Assembly (NCBI GenBank): GCA_963741405.1
Contig: CAVUHX010000005.1
Coordinates: 86,105 to 150,104 of the forward strand
DNA from: Roseiarcus sp963741405
GTDB taxonomy: Bacteria; Pseudomonadota; Alphaproteobacteria; Rhizobiales; Beijerinckiaceae
Direction of reading: 5' to 3'
Length of the DNA: 64,000 bases
The notes beneath the pieces are model-generated. The model made no database searches. It was not told where the DNA came from and was given only the letters and a program-made list of their open reading frames with translations. The translations under genes and the position numbers were made by a program. Below, piece by piece: positions 17,201 to 25,319 of the stretch (positions are counted from its first letter, which is position 1; each line of letters starts with the position of its first letter).

Positions 17201-18395
17201 GTGAGCGCCGGTCCCCTTTCCCCCTTCGGACGCGCGTCGAAAGAGCCGCTCGCGGGCCGCACCATCCTGCAGATCGTGCCGCCGCGCGCCGCCGGCGGCG
17301 ACGAGCGGTCGACGCTGGCGATCGCCGCGGCGCTGGTCGATGCGGGCGCGCGGGCGCTCGTCGCCGGCGAGGCGGAGATGCTCGCGAGCGAAGTGCAGGC
17401 GGTCGGAGGCCTGCATATTCCCTTTCCCGCCTCGAGCAAGAATCCCATCGCCAAGGCCCTCAACGTGCGCCGGCTCGCACGCGTTCTCGCGTCCGAGCGA
17501 GTCGATCTCGTCCATGCCCGCTCGCGCGCCGCCGCCTGGGTGGCGCTCGGGGCGTGCCGCAAGCTGAAAGTCCCGCTGGTCACGGCTGTTCTCGGGGAAG
17601 GGCCGGCGCGGCCGGCCGCGCTCGAGCTTCGAAGCGGCGGCGGGGGAGGGCGACATCGTCGTCGCCTCCTCGCAATTCGCGGCCGACCGCGCGGCGGCGG
17701 TCTTTCCCGCCGCGCTCCCTCGGCTGAGAATCGTGCGTCCGGGGCTCGATTTCGCCAAACTCGCGCCAAAGCTGATCAGCCGCGAGCGGGTGGCCGGGGC
17801 TCGCGAGAACTGGGGCGTCGAGCCGCACGAACGGGTGGTGCTCGCTCCGGCCCGTCTGGCGCCGTCGCGCGGGCAAAGGCTGGTCATCGAGGCCGCGGCC
17901 CTGTTGCGGGAAAGGGGCCTTTCGGACATCCGCTTCGTGCTCGCGGGCGCGGCGGCGAAACTGTCCTTCGCCCGCGAACTCGACGCCCTGGCCGCCGCGC
18001 GCGGCGTCAAGGACATCGTTATGCGAGTGGGCCCGCTTGCCGATCCGCCGGCGGCGTTCGTCGGAGCGAGCGTCGCGGTGTTTGCGGCGAGCGAGCCCGA
18101 GGGCGTCGGGCGGACCGCGATCGAGGCCGCGGCGATGGGCGCGCTGGCGATCGTCGCGGACGTCGGGCCGGCGCGCGAGATCGTGCTCGCGCCGCCTGAA
18201 CAGCGCGGCGGCTGGATCGTTCCGCCCGGCGACGCGGCGGCGCTCGCCGCCGCCATCGAGCAGGCGCTGACGCTCGGCGCGTCGGCGCAGGAGGCGATCC
18301 GCCAGCGGTCGCGCGCGCATGTCGCCGAGCTTTATTCGCTCGAACGGATGAGGCGCGACATGCTCGGCGTCTATGCCGAGGCGCTCGCACGGTGA
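17201..18395 (+). pseudogene. GT4-family glycosyltransferase, copy 2 (frameshifted)
   Basis: This copy is nearly identical to the copy 1 enzyme but carries one additional base in the GC-rich stretch near 17606 (ggccggcgcggccggcc against ggccggccggccgg). Translation leaves the correct frame after VLGEGPA and terminates out of frame at 18199. The C-terminal domain is still readable in the downstream frame to 18395. Few other substitutions are seen (FMAS/FAAS, GRAA/GRTA, PERR/PEQR). The frameshift is either a recent loss after duplication or a base-calling error in a GC homocopolymer. Confidence 0.85.
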
Positions 18396-18517
18396 GCGTC
18401 GCCTGATTCGGGGCAATGACACTGCGTGTGACAAAGTTACGCGCCGGAATCGTTGGCGCAGATCCCTTCCGGGCGATAGACGGGGTGTGCGCGTAGCATT
18501 TGGCAAAGAGACAGAAG

Positions 18518-19006
18518 ATGGTTTCCGTTGGATACAGTTTTCGACAGATCGCGCTGCACTGGATTGTGTTCCTGCTGATCGCGTTCCAGTTTTTCACCGG
18601 CGACAACATGACCGATCTCTTCCGCGCGGCGCACGGGGGACGACCGACGGAGCTCTCGTCCACCTGGACCGGAATCCACATCATTGTCGGCGCCGCCATC
18701 CTCATCGGGATGGTCTGGCGCCTCGCGCTCCGCCGGAGAGAAGGCGCACCGCCGCCGCCGAAGCAACACCCCGCACTCGAATGGCTCGCAAGGGGGGTGC
18801 ATGCTGGGCTTTATGTCGACCTCATCGGCGCCCCCCTCGTCGGCCTGGTCGCCTATTTCTGGCTGCCGGTCCTCGGCGAGGTGCACGAGCTCATGACCCG
18901 ACAGATCCTGATCGTTCTGTTCGCCCTGCACGTCCTCGGCGCGCTGTGGCACCGGTTCGTCATGCGTGACGATGTCATGACGCGGATGGTCCGCCCCGCG
19001 CGTTAG
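18518..19006 (+). CDS. Cytochrome b561-family protein, copy 2
   Basis: The protein sequence is identical to copy 1 (four helices, His ligands in ALHW, GIHIIV, VHAGLY and LHVLGALWHR). Only silent base changes are seen, for example tttttcacc against ttttttacc. ATG 18518 is preceded by the same aagagacagaag stretch. With the upstream glycosyltransferase broken, this gene may depend on its own promoter in the 123 bases before it. Confidence 0.88.
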   Translation: MVSVGYSFRQIALHWIVFLLIAFQFFTGDNMTDLFRAAHGGRPTELSSTWTGIHIIVGAAILIGMVWRLALRRREGAPPPPKQHPALEWLARGVHAGLYVDLIGAPLVGLVAYFWLPVLGEVHELMTRQILIVLFALHVLGALWHRFVMRDDVMTRMVRPAR

Positions 19007-19016
19007 GCGGCGCGGA

Positions 19017-20594
19017 TCAGCGCAGCGCGAAGGCGGCTTCCGCGCTCGCGGCCGCAATCCCGCGCATAAGCGGAATTCCGGCGAGCGGCGCGCCGCCCGA
19101 GATGTCGCGCCCGACGAGCGCGAGTTGCCTCCACGTCGGATCGCGGGGCTTTGCGCTGTCCCTGAGCGCCAGCGCCGAAAGCGCGCACGTGGTCGCCCAA
19201 AAGCCACGGCGGCGGGGGAAATACGTCTCGAGCAATGCTTGGGCGCCGGCCTTCGCCAAATCGGCCCCGGTCAATGCGGCGTCGACCTCATCGCCCGCCT
19301 CGAACCAGTTGTTGCCGAATTCGCTGTCTGCGATCCGCTCGTGGGCTCGCGCGATCGCCTTGGGGTCGTCGCGCTCCGGAATCGCCGCCATGAGGGCGGA
19401 CAGGATTTCCGCGGGGCCGGAAAGGTCAGGCTCGAGCGGTCCGAGCCCGAGCGCCTCAAAGGTCCTCACAAGCGGGAACGGCGGCGGCGCGCCGCTTTGG
19501 AGATTGCGCCCGAGGGCGAGGCGCATGAGCCGCTCGAACGTTGCGGGAAGCACCGGCTCGGTCGGCGTCGCCGACCGCAGCGCCTTCTCGATCGACGTCA
19601 TTTCCTCGCGCCCCAGGCCGTCATACACCAAAGTTTCGACGACACCCGAGGACTTGGCCATGATCGAGGCGATTGCGTAGCCTTTTCCGCGCCCGATCGT
19701 CGCGAACAGGGCGCTCGCGCCCGAGCCGTCGCAGACCGAGGCGAAATGCCTGGCGCCCTTCGTCGAGGGCTCGTTCGTCTCCGGCGCCGTCGGCGCCGGG
19801 CCGAAGGACGTCTCGATTGCGAGTTTTCGTGCCGGCGAAAGCCAGGGGCGAATCGTCTCGACCCGGTTTCTGATTTCGGGATCGAGCGCCCCCTTGGCCG
19901 CGGCGGCGCCGAGCGCCGCAATCGCGGCGAGCGCGAGCCGCTCGTCGCGATTGAGCAGGAAACCGAGCGCGCCGCGGCGCGCGAGCGGCCGCTCGTCCCG
20001 CACCAGGCTCTCGACCAGCGCGGTCTTGAAGTCGGTCGGGAAGATCGAGGTGAGACGGTCGGCTTCCTCATAGAGCTCGAACTCGCCCGCGTCGGTCCTG
20101 CCGACGAGTGGCTTCAGGAACGCTTGATAGGCCGCGTCGCCTGAAGCGACGCCGCCGCTCATGATCGCCCGCGCCATCGCGGCTCGCGCCGGTTCGCCGA
20201 CGTCGAGACCGGCTGCGGCGAAGGTGCGGCCGAAAATGATCAGATAGCCGGGATGGATTTCGCCGCGCTCCGCCGCCTTGTCGACCGCCGACCGTACGCG
20301 GGCGAGCGTCTGGCGCGCGCGCGGGTCGCCGCCGTTCGCCTCGAGCCGCGTTTCGTTCAGCGCCTCGGAAAGGTCGGTCAGATGTCGGTCGTCGCGCCCG
20401 CCAGGCCGGCCGGACTTCGCCTCGGCGAGCAAGCGCCCGAGCAGGCCCTCGACGTCCTCGACCTGGCTCCCGGCATGGGCTGCGAACATCTCCCGCAGCT
20501 TTTGCAGATCATCCAGGCCGAGAAGCGCTTCGAGGTCAGCATCGCTCGAGGCGCCTGCGTCTTTATTCGAGCGGTTGCGCGCGGGTTTTTTCAA
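19017..20594 (-). CDS. Uncharacterised 525-residue protein, copy 2
   Basis: This is the same unrecognised protein as copy 1, differing at about three positions (ADSAKAG/ADLAKAG, SPARRLA/SPARKLA, AAATAEA/AAASAEA). It has the same convergent position against cytochrome b561 and lies downstream of the pirin gene that has kept its native start. No membrane, signal or catalytic motif is apparent. Confidence 0.7.
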   Translation of the reverse strand: MKKPARNRSNKDAGASSDADLEALLGLDDLQKLREMFAAHAGSQVEDVEGLLGRLLAEAKSGRPGGRDDRHLTDLSEALNETRLEANGGDPRARQTLARVRSAVDKAAERGEIHPGYLIIFGRTFAAAGLDVGEPARAAMARAIMSGGVASGDAAYQAFLKPLVGRTDAGEFELYEEADRLTSIFPTDFKTALVESLVRDERPLARRGALGFLLNRDERLALAAIAALGAAAAKGALDPEIRNRVETIRPWLSPARKLAIETSFGPAPTAPETNEPSTKGARHFASVCDGSGASALFATIGRGKGYAIASIMAKSSGVVETLVYDGLGREEMTSIEKALRSATPTEPVLPATFERLMRLALGRNLQSGAPPPFPLVRTFEALGLGPLEPDLSGPAEILSALMAAIPERDDPKAIARAHERIADSEFGNNWFEAGDEVDAALTGADLAKAGAQALLETYFPRRRGFWATTCALSALALRDSAKPRDPTWRQLALVGRDISGGAPLAGIPLMRGIAAASAEAAFALR

Positions 20595-20715
20595 GGGATC
20601 GATCCGTCAGCAAGCGAAATTGCCCGCTGGCGGTAGCGGGGGCGCGGCGCGACGTCAACCGCGGCGGGCCCCATCGTCCACAGACGCCGGCCGCCCGGGC
20701 GGGGCGGCGGTCGCC

Positions 20716-21621
20716 TCAGCCCCGGATGAACGAGCCGTCGCGCAGGTCCATGATCGCCTGGCGGATCTCGGCTTGCGTGTTCATCACGATCGGCCCGTGC
20801 CAGGCGATCGGCTCGCGCAGCGGCCGGCCCGAGACGAGCAGGAAGCGCACGCCCTCGTCGCCCGCCTGAACGCTGATCTCGTCGCCCGCGCCGAACACCA
20901 CGAGCGAGCGGTTGCCGACCTTGTCGCGGATCAGGACCTCCTCGCCGCCGACCTGCGCTTCGCGCAAGACGCCGAACGGCTCGGAGGCGTCGGTGAAATC
21001 GCCCGAGCCCTCGAAGACATAGGCGAAGGCCTGCCGATAGTCCTCGACCTTGAGCCGCTTCCCCTTTCCGGCGGGCACCGAGACGTCGAGATAGCGCGGC
21101 TCCGCCGCGACGCCGTCGACCGGCCCGGTCTTGCCCCAGAACTCGCCGCAGATCACCCGCACCGTCACGCCGTCGTCGTCGGTGATCTCGGGGATCGCGG
21201 CGGCTGGCACGTCCTGGTAGCGCGGATCGGTCATCTTGAGGCGGGCGGGCAGGTTCGCCCACAGCTGGAAGCCGTGCATGCGCCCCTGTGCATCGCCCGT
21301 CGGCATCTCCTGGTGCAGGATGCCCCGGCCGGCCGTCATCCACTGAACGTCGCCCGCGCCCAAGCTGCCGCGGTTGCCGAGGCTGTCGCCATGCTCGACC
21401 GAGCCCGCCAGCACGTAGGTGATCGTCTCGATGCCGCGATGCGGATGCCACGGGAAGCCGGCCTGATAGTCCTCGGGCCGGTCGCCGCGGAAGTCGTCCA
21501 TCATCAGGAACGGATCGAAATCGGACGTGTCTCCGAAGCCGAAGGCCCGGCGCAGCTTTACGCCCGCGCCTTCCATGGTGGGCCGGGACGGGTTGACCCG
21601 CTTGACGGGACGAATGGACAT
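20716..21621 (-). CDS. Pirin-family protein, copy 2 (native start)
   Basis: This is the complete 301-residue bicupin pirin, starting MSIRPVKRVNPSRPTMEG, with HPHRG, EHGDS and HQEMP metal-site motifs. Its ATG at 21621 is preceded by a clear GGAGG (21626-21630), unlike copy 1, so this is the original 5' end and the better expressed copy. Pirins bind Fe at the first cupin; the in vivo role in alphaproteobacteria is mostly undetermined. Downstream on the same strand lies the uncharacterised protein, suggesting co-transcription. Confidence 0.9.
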   Translation of the reverse strand: MSIRPVKRVNPSRPTMEGAGVKLRRAFGFGDTSDFDPFLMMDDFRGDRPEDYQAGFPWHPHRGIETITYVLAGSVEHGDSLGNRGSLGAGDVQWMTAGRGILHQEMPTGDAQGRMHGFQLWANLPARLKMTDPRYQDVPAAAIPEITDDDGVTVRVICGEFWGKTGPVDGVAAEPRYLDVSVPAGKGKRLKVEDYRQAFAYVFEGSGDFTDASEPFGVLREAQVGGEEVLIRDKVGNRSLVVFGAGDEISVQAGDEGVRFLLVSGRPLREPIAWHGPIVMNTQAEIRQAIMDLRDGSFIRG

Positions 21622-21993
21622 GAAGCCTCCAGGTCAGGATACAGTGGAGCGGCTGCCGAAAGACTATCTTCATTCGCCGTTCTGGAATAACGAACAGGGA
21701 CAAGTTCGTTGTCCGGAACGCGTCGAGCGCAAAGATAGGAATAGCGCGCTGACGGCGCAAGTATATCAGTCGGGGTGAACGTTCCCATCAGCCGGAGCGA
21801 AGGATCCTTCCCTGAGCCGTCTTCCGCCTTTCCGCCTTGCGGACGACGGGGTGCGCGGAGGGCCTGCTGTTTTCGCCGCCAGCCTCGAACCCGCACACAA
21901 ACCGCTTGTTTCCCCATGAGCGTGGGTGCATTTTCGCGGGTGGGTGAGTGGGCGTCGGCGCCCGCCGGATATTCCGCTTCCAGGGACTCATTG
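21622..21993. other. Intergenic region between pirin and the DGR target gene
   Basis: The 372 bases separate two divergent genes and should contain both promoters. The frame of the TIR gene is open back to 21775, but the extra N-terminus is low-complexity, Arg/Cys/Pro-rich and has no TIR similarity. I see no other gene, and no clear -35/-10 pair or operator. Confidence 0.4.
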
Positions 21994-23485
21994 ATGCTCG
22001 ATCCCGTCGGCTTCTGGAGCTACGCGCGTTTGGACGAGCAGCAGACCGGCGGGCATTTGAGCCAATTGCGGGCGATCGTGGGAAACGAGATCGGCCTGCG
22101 GTATGGTGACACGGTACTTCTCTGGCAGGACGTGGCGGCGATTCCTTACGGCGCGAACTGGGCCGACGAGATCGAGCGAGCGATCGGCCAAACGACATTC
22201 TACATTCCGGTCGTCACGCCGCGTTTCCTCAAGAGCCAATATTGCCTCGACGAATTCAGGTCGTATCGACGGCGCATGATCGCGCTCGGCCGTGATGACC
22301 TGATCTTTCCCGTGCATTACGTCGACGTGGACCACATTCGGGCGGGGGATACGATTTTCGGTGACGACCTGACGGCGCTGCGGCGCTCGCAATGGATCGA
22401 CTTTCGGCCGCACTTCTATTCCGAGCCGAATTCGTCAAGCGTTCGGCGATGGGCGGGTGACTTTGCCAGGGGCGTCATGCAGGCAATGCGGCGTTCGCCG
22501 CACGGGACAGGTGGAGGCGCCCTCCGTCCTGCGGCGAGCGGAAGGGGTCGCCGGGGGCGGCGGGTCAGAAACGCGCCTGGCGCCGCTAGCCTCGCGTTCT
22601 CCCGCCGTTCTGACGCCGGCCGAGGAAAGCGCTCTAGCGCCGAAAGATGAATTCCGGGAAGGCGTCGATTTTCCCGTTATGGTGGTCGTCCCCGCCGGGA
22701 CTTTCACGATGGGTTCGCCGGTACAGGAGGAAGGCCGCTTCGACAACGAAGGGCCGCAACGCGACGTGCGGATCGCACAACCCTTCGCGGTCGGCAAGTA
22801 CACGGTGACGGTCGATGAATTCCAGGCCTTCGTTGCGGAAACCGGCCATGACGCGGGATCGGCGGCCCGGGTCTGGAATGGCAAGGAGTGGGAACTGCAA
22901 AAAGGTCGTTCGTGGCGCGATCCGGGGTTCGCGCAGACGGGCTCGCATCCGGCCTGTTGCCTGAACTGGCACGATGCGCAAGCCTATGCCGAATGGCTGT
23001 CCGGCAAGACTGGCAGGGCCTACCGCTTGCTGAGCGAAGCGGAATGGGAATATTCCGCGCGCGGACAGACGCGGCCGGGAAACTATCCGCGCTATTTCTT
23101 CGGGGATTCGGAGGCCGACTTCTGCAAATACGGCAACGGCGCGGACCAAACCGCCCAGAAGCAAGTTCCGGGCGCGAAGGACTGGACGGTTTTGCCGTGC
23201 AGTGACGGCTATGCCTATACCTCGCCGGTGGGGTCATTCAGGCCCAACGCATTCGGCCTTTACGACATGACCGGGAATGTCTGGGAATGGGTAGAGGATG
23301 GCTATCACGACACTTACCGCGGAGCTCCAATCGATGGCAGGGCTTGGACGGAAAAGAAAAGTGATACTCGGGTCCTCCGCGGCGGCTCCTGGCTCAACAA
23401 TCCGAGGGACCTCCGCGCCGCGCCGCACAGGGTACAACCCAGACATCCGGTCAGCGTCACGGCTTCCGCTTGGCCAGAACGTTAA
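21994..23485 (+). pseudogene. DGR variable protein: TIR domain plus FGE-sulfatase (C-type-lectin fold) domain, frameshifted in linker
   Basis: ATG 21994 begins MLDPVGFWSYARLDEQQTGG, a TIR domain of about 150 residues. WADEIERAI offers a candidate catalytic Glu, followed by TTFYIPVVTPRFLKSQYCL. After the TIR the frame moves by one base near 22480-22510. Translation then resumes with a linker and a formylglycine-generating-enzyme/CLec-fold domain: MVVVPAGTFTMGSP, LSEAEWEYSARG, FGLYDMTGNVWEW and VLRGGSW. The last 38 or so codons are the DGR variable region (23368-23482). The FGE fold is a standard scaffold for DGR-diversified ligand binding; TIR domains commonly hydrolyse NAD. Inferred role: a receptor whose binding surface is re-written and whose TIR signals or kills. 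The linker frameshift may be sequence error. Confidence 0.85.
23368..23482 (+). repeat. DGR variable region (VR)
   Basis: The 115 nt at the 3' end of the TIR-FGE gene match the template at 25034-25152. The first 25 nt (tcgggtcctccgcggcggct, then cctgg) and the last 22 nt (ggcttccgcttggccagaac, then gt) are identical; the latter is the likely initiation-of-homing segment. In between I count about nine substitutions, all at template adenines, and a net loss of 4 nt in two adenine-rich spots (about 23422-23433 and 23451-23460). The loss shifts the frame, so the protein ends ASAWPER instead of the expected GFRLART. Confidence 0.92.
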
Positions 23486-23554
23486 CTCCTTGATCTTTAA
23501 CTCTTTACGTCCTGACATCGTCGGAAGTGGACAAATAGAGTAGCGACTAGGGGT

Positions 23555-23573
23555 CCAGGGGCGTAGCCCCTGG
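23555..23573 (+). terminator. Hairpin downstream of VR (DGR stem-loop or terminator)
   Basis: A perfect 8-bp stem, ccaggggc (23555-23562) with gcccctgg (23566-23573), closes a 3-nt gta loop and is followed by cgaagtttttt. It could be a Rho-independent terminator. It could also be the stem-loop/cruciform that many DGRs place shortly after VR to aid target recognition, although here it starts 72 nt after VR, farther than usual. It lies 24 nt before the avd start. Confidence 0.6.
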
Positions 23574-23596
23574 CGAAGTTTTTTCGGAATGGCTCT

Positions 23597-23968
23597 ATGG
23601 CCGACGCCGCGCAAATCACCGGTCCCGCTCTCGAGGCGCATTTTCAATTCATTCTCTGGCTCATTCCCGCGGTCGAGAAGTTTCCGCGCGGCCAAAAGTT
23701 CCTGCTCGGCGACCGGATTCAGACCACGGCGCTCGACGTGCTCGAATGTCTTGTGGAAGCCACCTACACGCGGGATCGCCGGTCATTGTTGGCTCGCGCG
23801 AATCTCGGTATCGAGAAATTGCGGTTCTTCTTTCGGCTCGCGGTCGAACTGAAGCACCTCGATCGGCGCCGCTACGAATTCGCGGCCCGCGCGCTCGATG
23901 AAATCGGCCGCCTCGTAGGCGGCTGGCGAAAGTCGCAGGATGCCAAGACGGCAGAGCCAACTCTTTGA
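23597..23968 (+). CDS. avd: DGR accessory variability determinant (Avd-like four-helix bundle)
   Basis: The 123-residue, all-helical, basic protein resembles the four-helix-bundle Avd/23S-rRNA-intervening-sequence family: LEAHFQFILWLIPAVEKFPR, DVLECLVEATY, KLRFFFRLAVELKHL and YEFAARALDEIGRLVGGW. In characterised DGRs Avd forms a pentamer that binds the reverse transcriptase and template RNA and is needed for mutagenic cDNA synthesis. The frame is intact. ATG 23597 is better than ATG 23589, which is in the wrong frame. Its 3' end overlaps the reverse transcriptase start by 29 nt, indicating translational coupling. Confidence 0.9.
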   Translation: MADAAQITGPALEAHFQFILWLIPAVEKFPRGQKFLLGDRIQTTALDVLECLVEATYTRDRRSLLARANLGIEKLRFFFRLAVELKHLDRRRYEFAARALDEIGRLVGGWRKSQDAKTAEPTL

Positions 23969-25019
23969 CAGCTTCGCCAATTTCGAGGCGCTGCGCGCCG
24001 CGGCAAAACGCGCTGTGCGCGGCAAACGTCGCAAACCAGGCGCGAGCGCGTTTATCGCGAATCTCGAAAAAGAAATCCTTCGCCTCGAGAGGGAATTGCG
24101 CGACGGCAGCTATCGACCCGGCGAATACATGACGATCCGCGTCCGCGATCCCAAGGAAAGGATCGTTTCGGCCGCGCCTTTCCGCGACAGGGTGGTGCAT
24201 CACGCGCTTTGCGCGACGATCCAGCCCGTCTTCGAACGTGGCTTCATCGACAACAGCTTCGCCAACCGGACCGGCAAGGGCGCGCATAAAGCGATCGAGG
24301 CGTATGAACGCTATCGCGATCGCCATCGATTTCGTGTTGCGCGGCGACATCTTCCGCTATTTTCCGGCTATCGACCATCGGGTCCTGAAGGCCGACTTTC
24401 GGCGCCGTATCGGATGCCAGCGCACCCTGGCGTTGATGGACGCCATCGTCGACGGCTCGAACGCGCAGGAGCCAGTCGAGCTTCATTTTCCCGGCGACGA
24501 CCTTTTCGTGCCGCTCCGGCGGCGGCGCGGACTTGCCGCTCGGAAATCTCACGAGCCAATTCTTCGCGAACCTTTATCTCGACGGGTTCGATCATTTCGT
24601 GACGGAGGTCTTGCGCGCCCCCTATCTTCGCTATGTCGATGATTTCGCGTTGTTCCATGACGATCCCGCCGTCGTCGCGGAGTGGCGCGATCGAATCGCG
24701 CGATTCCTGGAAGGTCGTAGACTCCGTTTGCATCCCCGGAAAACCGAAATGTCGCCGACCTCGGCGCCGGCGTGCTTTCCTGGGCTTCGTACTCGCGCCA
24801 GGGGGGCGACGCAGTCTGCCGGAGGACAACGTGCTTCGCTTTCGAAATCGATTGCGTGGCTATCGGGACCGTTGGCGAGCGGGAACGATCGATCGCGCGT
24901 CTATCGATGCTCGCGTTCGAGCATGGATTGCGCATGCTTCGCACGCCGACACATGGCGCTTACGCCATTCGATCTTCGCGGGGGGTTGGTTCGATCCGGC
25001 TTGTCCCGTCGAAGCCTGA
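23940..25019 (+). pseudogene. DGR-type reverse transcriptase, three 1-nt frameshifts as assembled
   Basis: Pieces in three frames join into one DGR reverse transcriptase of about 358 residues. Frame 1 (from 23940) reads MPRRQSQLFDSFANF, then RDPKERIVSAAPFRDRVVHH. Frame 2 (from about 24330) reads FVLRGDIFRYFPAIDH. Frame 3 (from about 24530) has LGNLTSQFFANLY, the Gln-containing motif 4 typical of DGR enzymes, and the catalytic YVDDFALFHDD at 24632 onward. The first frame returns from about 24765 with FLGFVLAPGGRRSLP to the stop at 25019. Each break is one additional base, and no stop or motif loss is seen otherwise, so sequence error is a real alternative to decay. Confidence 0.88.
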
Positions 25020-25033
25020 ACGGTCCCTTGTGG

Positions 25034-25152
25034 TCGGGTCCTCCGCGGCGGCTCCTGGAACAACAATCCGAGGAACCTCCGCGCCGCGAACCGCAACAGG
25101 AACAACCCAGACAACCGGAACAACAACAACGGCTTCCGCTTGGCCAGAACGT
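25034..25152 (+). repeat. DGR template repeat (TR)
   Basis: The 119-nt non-coding template begins 14 nt after the reverse transcriptase stop. Read in the VR frame it holds 13 Asn codons (mostly AAC), the usual design that lets adenine mutagenesis generate up to 15 residues per codon without stops. It shares its first 25 and last 22 nt exactly with VR. Order on the DNA is target, hairpin, avd, RT, TR, all on the plus strand. No second VR was found in the window. Confidence 0.93.
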
Positions 25153-25319
25153 CTTCCGCCGGAGCCGCCGGGATCAAGGTCCCGGCGGGCGCGCATGTTA
25201 CGTTCAGGACCGTTCATGATGAGTGGGCGGCGGTCGAACTCAGCGCCGCCAGCACGGCGCCTGTCTTGGCCCACCAGGTGGGCGACAGGCGCCGTCCGCG
25301 CATCGTCCCGCTACTTCGA

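Larger units (their letters stand above)
16158..21610. repeat. 5453-bp tandem duplication, copy 2
   Basis: This copy starts at atcgccgctctcacgg, immediately after copy 1, and ends at 21610. Beyond that point the pirin gene keeps its natural start and ribosome site. The gene order is the same as in copy 1. Divergence from copy 1 is concentrated in the left (hydrolase) part and is nearly absent in the right part. Confidence 0.93.

Noticed and set aside
10705..21610. Assembly duplication artefact
   Set aside because: The copies differ at many positions (about 18 residues in the hydrolase alone) and have distinct outer flanks, so a simple duplicated contig is unlikely, though a strain chimera is not fully excluded.
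25034..25152. Simple duplication of the target gene's 3' end
   Set aside because: A plain duplicate would show random changes; here substitutions are confined to template adenines, and Avd and RT lie between the two repeats.
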